Source: Bacteroidales bacterium
GTDB lineage: Bacteria; Bacteroidota; Bacteroidia; Bacteroidales; UBA932
Assembly (NCBI GenBank): GCA_017469845.1
Contig: JAFUFP010000020.1
Span: 1-41,028 of the forward strand
Direction: 5' to 3'
DNA: 41,028 bases
How positions within the stretch are numbered: position 1 is the stretch's first letter; each line of letters starts with the position of its first letter. Positions 33,391-40,942 of the stretch are shown here, piece after piece. Position numbers and translations under genes: made by a program. The notes under the pieces are model-generated. The model did no database searches and was not told where the DNA came from. It saw nothing but the letters and a program-made list of their open reading frames with translations.

Positions 33391-34254
33391 ATGGAGAAAG
33401 CCCGTTTCTATGCCCCGGACGATGGCGGAGTATGCTGCCTTCTGTGTCCTCACCATTGTTTCATAAAGGAAGGCGGAAGAGGGAAGTGCGGAAGCAGAGA
33501 ATGCCGCGAAGGCCATCTATTCGCCCTTTCCTATGGCAAGCCATGCTCCATAGCGATAGACCCTGTGGAGAAAAAACCGCTGAACCGCTTCCTCCCGGGA
33601 ACTTTTTGTCTTTCGTTGAGTTGCACGGGCTGCAATCTCTCATGCCGATGGTGCCAGAACAGTTCCATATCACAGGTGAAGGCGGGAGAGGTTGAGGAAA
33701 TGAGGCTCTCACCCGAGGAAGTTGTGGAGATATGTCTTGGGAGGGGCCTACCGTCAATAGCCTACACATATACGGAACCCCTCACCTGGTGGGAATACAT
33801 GTACGATATCGCGGTTCTTGCCCATGAACATGGCCTAAAGAACATCCTTGTATCTGCGGCTTATGTGGAAAAGGAACCGCTTCTGTCTCTTCTGCCTTAT
33901 GTCGATGCGGCCAATATCGATATAAAGGCGATGGACGAGAGCATTTACCGGAAATGGTGCGGGGCTTCATTGTCACCTGTGCTTGACAACATTATCGCGA
34001 TGAAGGATGCGGGAGTCCATCTGGAACTGACGAACCTTCTTGTGACGGGGGTAAATGATTCTTCGGAAATGATCTCCCGTCTTTGTGAATGGCTTTCAGA
34101 AAACGGATTTCTCGCAACGCCGCTTCATTTCAGCAGATTTTTCCCGAGGTACAGAATGAAGGACAGTTCTACAACTCCGGTTAAGACTCTTGCCATGGCC
34201 AGAGAGATCGCCCTGTCCTACGGGATAAAGGATGTGCTCCTCGGAAATATCTGA
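33391..34254 (+). CDS. AmmeMemoRadiSam radical SAM enzyme
   Basis: This is a 287-aa radical SAM protein. The iron-sulfur-binding CxxxCxxC is C81-NLS-C85-RW-C88. A second, N-terminal cysteine cluster (C15, C16, C19, C23, C33, C38; CCLLCPHHC then GKCGSREC) is typical of AmrS and pyruvate-formate-lyase-activase-like relatives. The DIKAMDESIYRKWCGASL and LELTNLLVTGVNDS stretches are family hallmarks. The start is ATG 33391, directly after the stop of the Memo-AMMECR1 gene, so the two are translated together. The gene ends 6 bp from the convergent helicase gene. The enzyme's substrate is unknown. Confidence 0.95.
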   Translation: MEKARFYAPDDGGVCCLLCPHHCFIKEGGRGKCGSRECREGHLFALSYGKPCSIAIDPVEKKPLNRFLPGTFCLSLSCTGCNLSCRWCQNSSISQVKAGEVEEMRLSPEEVVEICLGRGLPSIAYTYTEPLTWWEYMYDIAVLAHEHGLKNILVSAAYVEKEPLLSLLPYVDAANIDIKAMDESIYRKWCGASLSPVLDNIIAMKDAGVHLELTNLLVTGVNDSSEMISRLCEWLSENGFLATPLHFSRFFPRYRMKDSSTTPVKTLAMAREIALSYGIKDVLLGNI

Positions 34255-34260
34255 TGCCCT

Positions 34261-36465
34261 TTACAAGGAGAGTGACAGGTGAAGGAACCCTGCCCGTATG
34301 TTCCTCGTGCCCCCTTCGGGGAATTGCACTTCGAAAGTCGAGCAGTCGTCACTCATCCCGATGACCGTACCTTCTCCGAAGATGTCATGGACGACTTTGT
34401 CCCCAATCTTGAACGGACTATTGTAGGCTTCCCTTTCCGACGCGAAGGGATCACCTCCTCCGACCGATGAGAGGGCTGCCGCTCCCGGAACATCGGGGAC
34501 GTAGTTTTCCTGGTCGAGGACATGCCTCATCATTCTCGTCCCTTCCCACAGCTCTTCGGGAATCTCACCTTCGGTGACGACCATTTCGCGCTTTATTTCG
34601 GCCAGGAATCGGGAAGGGTACTTGTTCATCTTGGTGGAGATGTTGAAGCCCTCGCTTTCTGTAAGGAAGAGGGCCTTCTCCGCCCTAGTGACGGCGACGT
34701 ACATGAGCCTGCGCTCTTCCTCCTCCCCGTTTTTCTTCCTCTCCCGGACTGACTTGAGGTTGGGGAAGATACCTTCACTCAGGCCGATGACGAAGACGAA
34801 GGGGAACTCCAGACCCTTGGCCTGATGGATAGTCATCAGTTTGAGGTTGGTGTTGTCCTTCTTGTGGTCGGTGTTGGTGTAAAGAGCTATGTCCTGGAGA
34901 TAGTTCTCGAGGGTCGGTTCCTCTTCGGCGTGGGTTTTCTCGTACCGCTTTACGGACTGGATCAGTTCGTCGATATTCTCGAGCCTTTCCTCATCCTGGT
35001 CTTCCCGGAGGTTCTTTTTCAGAAGGGATGTGTCAAGTACCCAGTTCATTATGTCGGAAATCCGGTATTCGTTCTTCACCTCGCGGCCTTTTCCGATGAG
35101 GTTCAGGAAATCTTTCGCCCCTTTCTGGGGATAGTCTCCCGCATGCCGCTCGAGTGCACGGTAGAGGGAAGTGCCGTCTTCCTGGGCCTTGTCCTTCAGG
35201 GAGTTGAGGAATACTCTTCCGAGTTTTCTGGAAGGGGTGTTGATTATACGGAGGAAGGAGATGTCGTCGTCCGGATTCACCAGAAGCTTCATGTAAGCGA
35301 TGGTGTCCTTTATCTCCTTGCGTTCGAAGAAACGTGTGCCGCCCCAGATGGAGTAGGGGATTCCTGCATTCAGGAGAACTTCCTCGATTCCTCTGGACTG
35401 GTAAGTAGAGCGGTACAGTACGGCGAAGTCGCTGGGCTTCGCCCCCGCTTCCATGAGGGTCTTGATCTGGCCCAGAATCCACTCGTTCTCCTCCTTCTCG
35501 CTTTTCCCGTGGTAATGGATCACGGCCCTGCCTTCAGCTCTTCTTGTGAAAAGCGTCTTGGGGATCCTGTTGACGTTGTGCGAAATCACCGAATTCGCGA
35601 TGTCGAGGATTCCTGGGGTGGAACGGTAGTTCTCGTCGAGGACGATGTCCGATTGGGCGGGGAACTGTACGAACATCGAGGGCTTGGCGCCTCTCCATTC
35701 ATAGATGCATTGGTCCGGGTCACCCACGATGAAAAGGTTCCCGTGTCCGGCGGAGAGCTTTTCCAGGAGATTCCAGTCATCGGTGTTGCAGTCCTGCGCC
35801 TCGTCGACCATTATGTAGTTGAGCTTCTTCTGCCACTCCTTCCTCGCATCCTCGAAATGGTCCAGGATGTAGACCGTGAAGTTCATCAGGTCGTCGAAAT
35901 CCAGTGACCATGTTTTCAGTTGCTGGCGGGCGAATGCCACCAGGGGGGATCCTGCCGCATCGCCGGGAAGGTGGCTGCCGGGAAGCATGTATGCGTCGAT
36001 GTAACCGGTAAGGGCCTTTTCAGCCGCGACGTCATGGAGGAATTGTCTTACGGTCTTCTCGGTTCTGGGTATTCCCATCTCATCCATGCACTGCTTGGCG
36101 ACGGATTTGGCGTCGTCCTCATCGAGGATGGAGAAGGATTTCGGGAAACCGAGGCGGTAGATCTCCTGTCGGAGGAACTTCACGCAGAAACCGTGAAGGG
36201 TGCATACGAAGTCGTTGTAGTCTCCGCTCTGGACCATCAGGGAGATACGCTTTCGCATCTGCGCCGCGGCCTTGTTTGTGAAGGTGAGGCAGAGGATGTT
36301 GGCGGGGTCAATGCCCAGAACGTTGACGAGATAGGCGTATCTGTAAGTCAATGCCTTTGTCTTGCCCGTACCTGCACCGGCAGTGACCCTGACCTTCCCT
36401 TCGGTGGTGGTCACGGCCTGTCGTTGGGGGACGTTGAGGTCCTGTAGGAATTTGGGTAGAGGCAT
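34261..36465 (-). CDS. UvrD/PcrA-type superfamily 1 DNA helicase
   Basis: This 734-aa helicase moves 3'-5' on single-stranded DNA using ATP, in repair and replication. Walker A is TAGAGTGKTKA (28-38); motif II is VDEAQDCN; motif III is VGDPDQCIYEWRGA; motif IV is LDENYRSTPGIL; motifs V/VI are MTIHQAKGLEFPFVFVIGL and RLMYVAVTRAEKAL. The C-terminal tail (FKIGDKVVHDIFGEGTVIGM) is the Tudor-like domain that in PcrA/UvrD contacts RNA polymerase. The start is ATG 36465 (MPLPKFLQDL). It follows the nicotinamidase gene by 50 bp and is probably read from the same promoter. Confidence 0.95.
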   Translation of the reverse strand: MPLPKFLQDLNVPQRQAVTTTEGKVRVTAGAGTGKTKALTYRYAYLVNVLGIDPANILCLTFTNKAAAQMRKRISLMVQSGDYNDFVCTLHGFCVKFLRQEIYRLGFPKSFSILDEDDAKSVAKQCMDEMGIPRTEKTVRQFLHDVAAEKALTGYIDAYMLPGSHLPGDAAGSPLVAFARQQLKTWSLDFDDLMNFTVYILDHFEDARKEWQKKLNYIMVDEAQDCNTDDWNLLEKLSAGHGNLFIVGDPDQCIYEWRGAKPSMFVQFPAQSDIVLDENYRSTPGILDIANSVISHNVNRIPKTLFTRRAEGRAVIHYHGKSEKEENEWILGQIKTLMEAGAKPSDFAVLYRSTYQSRGIEEVLLNAGIPYSIWGGTRFFERKEIKDTIAYMKLLVNPDDDISFLRIINTPSRKLGRVFLNSLKDKAQEDGTSLYRALERHAGDYPQKGAKDFLNLIGKGREVKNEYRISDIMNWVLDTSLLKKNLREDQDEERLENIDELIQSVKRYEKTHAEEEPTLENYLQDIALYTNTDHKKDNTNLKLMTIHQAKGLEFPFVFVIGLSEGIFPNLKSVRERKKNGEEEERRLMYVAVTRAEKALFLTESEGFNISTKMNKYPSRFLAEIKREMVVTEGEIPEELWEGTRMMRHVLDQENYVPDVPGAAALSSVGGGDPFASEREAYNSPFKIGDKVVHDIFGEGTVIGMSDDCSTFEVQFPEGGTRNIRAGFLHLSLSL

Positions 36466-36515
36466 GATATGCGGTGTTGTGAAGGAGAATTCAGCAGTTC
36501 CTCCGCTAAATTGGA

Positions 36516-37109
36516 CTACTTGTCGGTGAGACGGATTCCGTCCTTGCTCATCTGGGCGAGAGATGCGAGATGTCCCTTGTAGTCGACATATGCGAGGCAG
36601 TCCTTCAGCAGATAAACGGTGAATCCGGCCTTCTTGAGATCCATGCAGGTGTTGAGGACGCAATATTCGGTCGCGATGCCGCAGACATAGACATTCTTTA
36701 TCTCCATCATGTCCAGGACATCATAGAGGGATTGTCCGGCCTCGTTGATGCCTTCGAATCCGCTGTACTGCTCCTTGTCCTTTTTGTATCCTTTGAAGAA
36801 GGTGAATTCCTCGGAAGCGTAGGGGGCGAGGTCGGTGTGGATTTCCGCACCATGGGTGTCCTGTACGCAGTGGGGAGGCCAGGGGCCGCCTTGCTCGGTG
36901 AATGAGCAGTGGTCGGCGGGGTGGAAGTCCCTTACGAAAAGGATCGGGAATCCTGCCTGGATCACGTCCGGTCCCTCGAGAGGGTCGGAAGTCTTCCGGT
37001 CAATGAATTCAAGGGTTTTCCGGACGGCTTCGTCGGCATTCTTGCATGCCATCGATCCGTCAATGAAGTCGTAGAGCATGTCCACGACGACGAGTGCGCA
37101 ATCTTTCAT
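36516..37109 (-). CDS. pncA: Nicotinamidase (isochorismatase family)
   Basis: This enzyme converts nicotinamide to nicotinate. The 197-aa protein has the catalytic triad D10, K106 and C150 (VVVDMLYDF, FFKGYKKD, GIATEYCVLNT) and the metal ligands D61, H63, H67 and H80 (DFHPADHCSF, PWPPHCVQDTHGAE). These ligands separate nicotinamidases from isochorismatases. Together with PncB it makes the deamidating NAD salvage route. A -7 box lies at 37166-37173. The gene is separated from the L7/L12-like gene by a strong terminator, so it starts its own transcript. Confidence 0.93.
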   Translation of the reverse strand: MKDCALVVVDMLYDFIDGSMACKNADEAVRKTLEFIDRKTSDPLEGPDVIQAGFPILFVRDFHPADHCSFTEQGGPWPPHCVQDTHGAEIHTDLAPYASEEFTFFKGYKKDKEQYSGFEGINEAGQSLYDVLDMMEIKNVYVCGIATEYCVLNTCMDLKKAGFTVYLLKDCLAYVDYKGHLASLAQMSKDGIRLTDK

Positions 37110-37165
37110 CAGGTGTTTTTTTTGCCTTTCTCCGGGGAACCGTGAAAGGGGTGTCCGTATTGCCC

Positions 37166-37173
37166 CAAAGTTA
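37166..37173 (-). promoter_or_regulatory. Bacteroidota -7 box (TAACTTTG) for pncA and the helicase gene
   Basis: The minus strand reads TAACTTTGGGG, an exact TAnnTTTG match. The leader to ATG 37109 would be about 50 bases. A good -33 box was not found. Confidence 0.5.
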
Positions 37174-37251
37174 CGTCAAAAGTATGAGATTCCATAAAAG
37201 GTCTAATCGTTTTTTTTGACCCCGGACCTTCGAGGAGCCTTCCTGTGGAAT

Positions 37252-37280
37252 ACAAAAAAGATCGGCCATTCGGCCGATCT
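37252..37280 (-). terminator. Strong intrinsic terminator after the exported L7/L12-domain gene
   Basis: AGATCGGCC and GGCCGATCT (37259-37267 and 37272-37280) form a perfect 9-bp stem with a 4-nt loop. On the minus strand this runs into six T's. It is the clearest terminator in the window and sits 24 bases past the stop codon. Confidence 0.8.
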
Positions 37281-37303
37281 CCTGTATGTGTTCCCGGAGG
37301 GAA

Positions 37304-37648
37304 TTATTTCGATTTCTTGACTTCGACAGTGGCTCCGGCTTCCACGAGTTCCTTCTCCATGGCTTTCGCTTTCTCGGAAGAAAGTTTCTGTGCTACGGTT
37401 GCGGGAGTCTCCTGGACGAGCTCGTATGCGACCTTGAGGTCGATTCCGAGGTGAGAGCGGAGAATCTTGATGACCTTCACTTTGTTTACGCCAACATCCT
37501 TGAGGACGACGTCGAATGTTTCTTCATCAGCGTTCACGCTTACTGTTACCTCTGAATCATTCCTGAGTGTTGAGGCGTAGGAATTGCCTGCTGACAACAT
37601 GAGTCCCGCGAAGCAGGCGATTATCATATATATTAACGTCTTTTTCAT
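37304..37648 (-). CDS. Exported protein with ribosomal L7/L12 C-terminal-type domain
   Basis: This is a 114-aa protein. The Sec signal peptide is 1-26 (KKTLIYMIIACFAGLMLSAGNSYA, cut before S27). Residues 43-112 match the C-terminal domain of bL12 through most of its length: TFDVVLKDVGVNKVKVIKIL, then GIDLKVAYELV, then ELVEAGATVEVK. The E. coli L7/L12 positions K70, R73, L80 and K81 appear as K61, R64, L71 and K72. E82 and K84 are replaced by V73 and Y75, and GLGLKEAK becomes GIDLKVAY. The N-terminal dimer/hinge region of bL12 is missing. An exported place for this translation-factor-binding fold is unusual. It lies 51 bp after pncB and ends at its own terminator. Confidence 0.85.
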   Translation of the reverse strand: MKKTLIYMIIACFAGLMLSAGNSYASTLRNDSEVTVSVNADEETFDVVLKDVGVNKVKVIKILRSHLGIDLKVAYELVQETPATVAQKLSSEKAKAMEKELVEAGATVEVKKSK

Positions 37649-37699
37649 GGCTGAAATGTTTTTTGATATACAATTTGCAAAAAGCTTGCCAATACCGTA

Positions 37700-39190
37700 T
37701 CAGTCGATTTTGAAGTCAGCGATTTCCCTATTTATCCTTTCCAGGATACCGATCTTCACTTCCCTCATTTCTTCGGAAATGTCCACCTTGTAGTAGTGGG
37801 GGTTGATGAGCCTTCTTTCCGAGGGGCTGAAATGGGAGAGAGTATCATTGTAGAATGCCTTCTTCTCCATCAGGGTATGGGGTACACCGCATCTCTTTCC
37901 GTCCTTTATGACAGGGTCCTGGAGATGTCTGAAGGTGTATGTGCCCTTCTCGAAAGTCTTGTATTTGTAGCGGTCCTGCTCATCATAGATGGTGAAAGTC
38001 TCGCCGCTTTCGATGGCTTTAGATGTGGCGTCTCCCCTTAGGCAGGTGACATCAGCCTTGTAGATGATCCCCAGATCCTCGTCTTCCTTCATGATGCGGT
38101 AAGTGATCTGGAATCCGGGGTTTATGAGCTTGATCGTGTCTTCGCTTCTTTTGAGGACAGGCTCTCCGTCAATCTGCACGAGCTTGTAGACGTTGCCGAA
38201 GCAAGGGGCGGCCTTCGATGTGGCGATGGCGTCACCGACTCCGTAAGAGTCTATCTTCGCCCCCTGTCTTTCAAGATCGGAAATGAGGTATTCGTCGAGA
38301 CCGTTTGTCGCGAAAATCTTGCACTTGGTCAGACCATGGGAGTCGAGGATCTTTCTCACCTTGATCGAAAGGTATGCGAGGTCACCGCTGTCGAGGCGGA
38401 TGCCGTATCCTCCCTGATAGGAGTCGTCGATTCCGTTCTCCTTGAATGCCCTTATCGCATTCAGGACACCACACTTGAGGGTGTCGTAGGTGTCGATCAG
38501 AAGAATGAGGTTCTCACCCATATGGGTCTTTATGTAATCGCAGAACGCCTTGTGTTCGCCTTCGACCGAGCTTCCGTAGGAAGTGACGAAGCTGTGGGCC
38601 ATAGTTCCTGTGGAAGGGACTCCGTTCTTCACTCCGGTCAGGATGTTGGAAGTGTTGGCGCATCCTGCGATGATGGCGGCCTTGGCACCGTAGGTGGCGG
38701 CCCAGGGACCGTGTGCCCTGCGCGATCCGAACTCGCTTACGGGTTTGTTGGTGGAGCGGCATACCCTTGAAGCCTTGGTGGCTACAGCCATCTGGTGGTT
38801 CATAATGCAGAGGATGGGAGTCTCCAGGACTTGCGCTTCGATAAGAGGAGCCTCGACCGTTATGACCGGCTGGTTGGGGAAGACGATTTCACCTTCCCTC
38901 ATCGCCCAGATGTTGCCGGTGAATTTCATGGTGGAGAGGTATTCACGGAATTCGGCGTATTCATCTCCGGGGAGGAACTTCTTGAAGAAACCCTCTTCGG
39001 CCTTCCCGAGGTTCTCGACCATCTGGATCACTTCTTCGGTTCCGCTGACGACAGCCCAGTTGTTGTTTTCCGGGGCCTTGCGGTAGAACATGTTGAAAAT
39101 GGCGATTTCATCCTTACGGCCGCAGTCGTAGAAGGACTTGCCCATGGTGTACTGGTACTTGTCCGAGCAGTATGCGTAATCTGGTGTCAT
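37700..39190 (-). CDS. pncB: Nicotinate phosphoribosyltransferase
   Basis: This enzyme makes nicotinate mononucleotide from nicotinate and PRPP, with ATP. The 496-aa protein shows the type II PRTase barrel features: FGSRRAHGPWAATYGAKAAIIAG, GTMAHSFVTSYGSSVEGEHKAF (containing the phosphorylatable His), LIDTYDTLKCG, IRLDSGDLAYL and KIFATNGLDEYLI with the SYGVGDAIATSKAAP phosphate-binding stretch. The start is ATG 39190 (MTPDYAYCSDKYQYTMG). With PncA, 600 bp away, it completes nicotinamide salvage. A weak -7-like box is at 39236-39243. The L7/L12-domain gene follows after 51 bp. Confidence 0.95.
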   Translation of the reverse strand: MTPDYAYCSDKYQYTMGKSFYDCGRKDEIAIFNMFYRKAPENNNWAVVSGTEEVIQMVENLGKAEEGFFKKFLPGDEYAEFREYLSTMKFTGNIWAMREGEIVFPNQPVITVEAPLIEAQVLETPILCIMNHQMAVATKASRVCRSTNKPVSEFGSRRAHGPWAATYGAKAAIIAGCANTSNILTGVKNGVPSTGTMAHSFVTSYGSSVEGEHKAFCDYIKTHMGENLILLIDTYDTLKCGVLNAIRAFKENGIDDSYQGGYGIRLDSGDLAYLSIKVRKILDSHGLTKCKIFATNGLDEYLISDLERQGAKIDSYGVGDAIATSKAAPCFGNVYKLVQIDGEPVLKRSEDTIKLINPGFQITYRIMKEDEDLGIIYKADVTCLRGDATSKAIESGETFTIYDEQDRYKYKTFEKGTYTFRHLQDPVIKDGKRCGVPHTLMEKKAFYNDTLSHFSPSERRLINPHYYKVDISEEMREVKIGILERINREIADFKID

Positions 39191-39235
39191 TGTCTTGCTT
39201 TCTAACTCCCTTTCGGGAAAAATCCAATAATTGCG

Positions 39236-39243
39236 TAAAGATA
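39236..39243 (-). promoter_or_regulatory. -7-like box (TATCTTTA) for pncB
   Basis: The minus strand reads TATCTTTACG, one base off the consensus. The leader to ATG 39190 is about 40 bases. Confidence 0.4.
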
Positions 39244-39523
39244 GCCTTTTTGACCGGATTTCCGGTGTGCTGCTTCCAAAATATGGAATATTCTGAAGGG
39301 TAAGCCGCTCTTTCCCTTCGAAACGGCTGACTCTCACCCGAGCTTTCCTTATCCGATGAGCCGAACATAGGAACTAAGATCCTGGTTCTTTTCATTCTTT
39401 GCAATGGGGATCTTCGAGTGTGAGCGGAAGACAATCTTAACGAGTATAATAGGTCAAGATGGTTAAAGATGGAAATTATTTAACAAAAATCGGAAAGAAA
39501 TCACTCATTTATGAAATTATTCG

Positions 39524-39531
39524 TATTTTTG
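39524..39531 (+). promoter_or_regulatory. -7 box (TATTTTTG) for the AAA ATPase gene
   Basis: The plus strand reads TATTTTTGTGG, an exact TAnnTTTG match in a very AT-rich stretch, so chance is a concern. The leader to ATG 39550 would be only about 12 bases. Confidence 0.4.
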
Positions 39532-39549
39532 TGGAAATTTTAGAACATT

Positions 39550-40758
39550 ATGGATTCAAGTTTCGCTATAATACAGGCTCTTTGCCGTTCGGCCCTCTCT
39601 TCTTCAAAAGAGATGGTGGAGCATCAAGTTGTTCGTCTTATAGAATATTATAAGAAGCAGGGAATGGATAAAGAGGCGAAATCATTGGAGGGCATTTTGG
39701 CCAAAGCGCATAGGTCGCAACCGATGGAATCGCTGAACTTTGTTATGTCTTCTTTGGAGGGAGATGAGTTGACCAGGGGCACGACGGTTCCTGTGGATAA
39801 GGAAACTGCAACACCAATTCTGGAAATCCTCTTTCAGGATGATATGGAGCAGGATATTCCTCTTTTCAATGACTCTATTCAAGTTGCTGTAGATGCAGTG
39901 ATTAACGAATGGCGAAACTATGACAAATTAGTAAAGCTCAACGCCTCTCCATCAAGATCATGCCTGATTTATGGTGATCCGGGAACGGGAAAAACGATGC
40001 TTGCCAAATGGATTGCAAAATCAGTCGGACTCCCTGTTGTACTTGCAAAACTGGATGGTATCATTTCGTCTTTTCTGGGGACCAGTTCTAGAAATATAGC
40101 AAGTCTATTCCGATTTGCAAATAGATATAAGTGTATTCTGCTTTTGGATGAATTCGATGCATTGGCTAAGCTACGGGATGATCCCCAGGAAATAGGTGAA
40201 GTTAAAAGGATTGTCAATACTTTGCTCCAAAACCTTGATGCTCGAGCAGAGAAAGGTTTCACAATAGGAATCACAAACCATGAGAAACTTTTAGATCCCG
40301 CTGTGTGGAGAAGGTTTGATGTACAGATTGATATACCTCATCCCAATATTGTTGTAAGGGAGAAGATGTTGTCGAAATTTATTTCTCCTCTTGAGTATTC
40401 TCACTCAGAGCTGAAGTTTATAAACTGGTGTATGGACGACGCTACGGGTGCAGATTTGCGTAAACTTAGTGATTGGCTTAAAAGGATGTTCGTTCTGGAA
40501 GGATCCATAAGGCGTAATGTGCTTGAACAGATGAAGCAGTTCGCAACGATGAATACTGGTAGAGTCTCGAGGAGAATTGTGGATTTGTTGAATAGTGACT
40601 TGACCGTATTATGCAATGAACTTTCCAATAATAATTATCTTCAACTGAAGCAGAAGGATATTGCAGCGTTGGTTGAGATGTCTCCGTCAAATTTAAGTAA
40701 ACATATTTCAAAACGTAAAAACTCAACTTTCGCAAGTGACTCGTCTGTCATAGGATAG
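39550..40758 (+). CDS. AAA+ ATPase, IetA-like, with C-terminal HTH-like end
   Basis: This is a 402-aa AAA+ ATPase. N-terminal helices (about 1-60; MVEHQVVRLIEYYKKQGMDKEAKSLEGIL) lead to the ATPase core. Walker A is GDPGTGKT (142-149), Walker B is LLLDEFD (197-203), sensor 1 is TN (242-243) and the arginine-finger candidates are R254/R255 in VWRRFD. The C-terminus (about 366-390; KQKDIAALVEMSPSNLSKHISKRK) reads like a helix-turn-helix. The layout resembles IetA, the ATPase of the IetAS defence/plasmid-competition pair, whose partner is an S8 protease; no such gene is next to it. Base and codon use are markedly more AT-rich than its neighbours, suggesting transfer. Other AAA+ roles are possible. 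Confidence 0.8.
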   Translation: MDSSFAIIQALCRSALSSSKEMVEHQVVRLIEYYKKQGMDKEAKSLEGILAKAHRSQPMESLNFVMSSLEGDELTRGTTVPVDKETATPILEILFQDDMEQDIPLFNDSIQVAVDAVINEWRNYDKLVKLNASPSRSCLIYGDPGTGKTMLAKWIAKSVGLPVVLAKLDGIISSFLGTSSRNIASLFRFANRYKCILLLDEFDALAKLRDDPQEIGEVKRIVNTLLQNLDARAEKGFTIGITNHEKLLDPAVWRRFDVQIDIPHPNIVVREKMLSKFISPLEYSHSELKFINWCMDDATGADLRKLSDWLKRMFVLEGSIRRNVLEQMKQFATMNTGRVSRRIVDLLNSDLTVLCNELSNNNYLQLKQKDIAALVEMSPSNLSKHISKRKNSTFASDSSVIG

Positions 40759-40914
40759 TTACCATCTCGCGGCCAACTTCGGTCGGGATTTTGAATCTCT
40801 GCCGCTATTGGCTTGCTCTAGAGAAAAAGACTGTCTTCAGCGATAAAAGATTTTTACCAGCAGACCTCCCGCCTTTTCCGAACTCCTCCGGTATGGGCTT
40901 CACGGGAAAAGTGT

Positions 40915-40922
40915 TATATTCG
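40915..40922 (+). promoter_or_regulatory. -7 box (TATATTCG) for the partial gene at the right edge
   Basis: The plus strand reads TATATTCGCAG, a TAnnTTnG variant. The leader to ATG 40943 is about 14 bases. The region 40759-40914 holds no supported gene. Confidence 0.45.
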
Positions 40923-40942
40923 CAGTCAAAACAAATCCACCA

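Larger units (their letters stand above)
39191..39549. other. 359-bp AT-rich intergenic region between pncB and the AAA ATPase gene
   Basis: No gene is supported here. Besides the two promoters listed separately, the region holds a perfect 14-bp palindrome, ACCGGA-TT-TCCGGT (39253-39266). It also holds two interleaved stems, GAAGGG (39295-39300) with CCCTTC (39314-39319) and AGCCG (39303-39307) with CGGCT (39324-39328). The arms alternate, so the pairings are compatible with an H-type pseudoknot. From about 39440 on the DNA is very AT-rich. Confidence 0.6.

Noticed and set aside
34825..35907. 360-aa open frame on the plus strand within the helicase gene
   Set aside because: It is a valine/leucine-rich shadow of the helicase reading frame with no domain.
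39550..40758. IstB-type transposition helper as identity of the AAA+ ATPase
   Set aside because: The protein is longer, has an extra N-terminal helical region and DEFD-type Walker B, and no IstA gene is adjacent.
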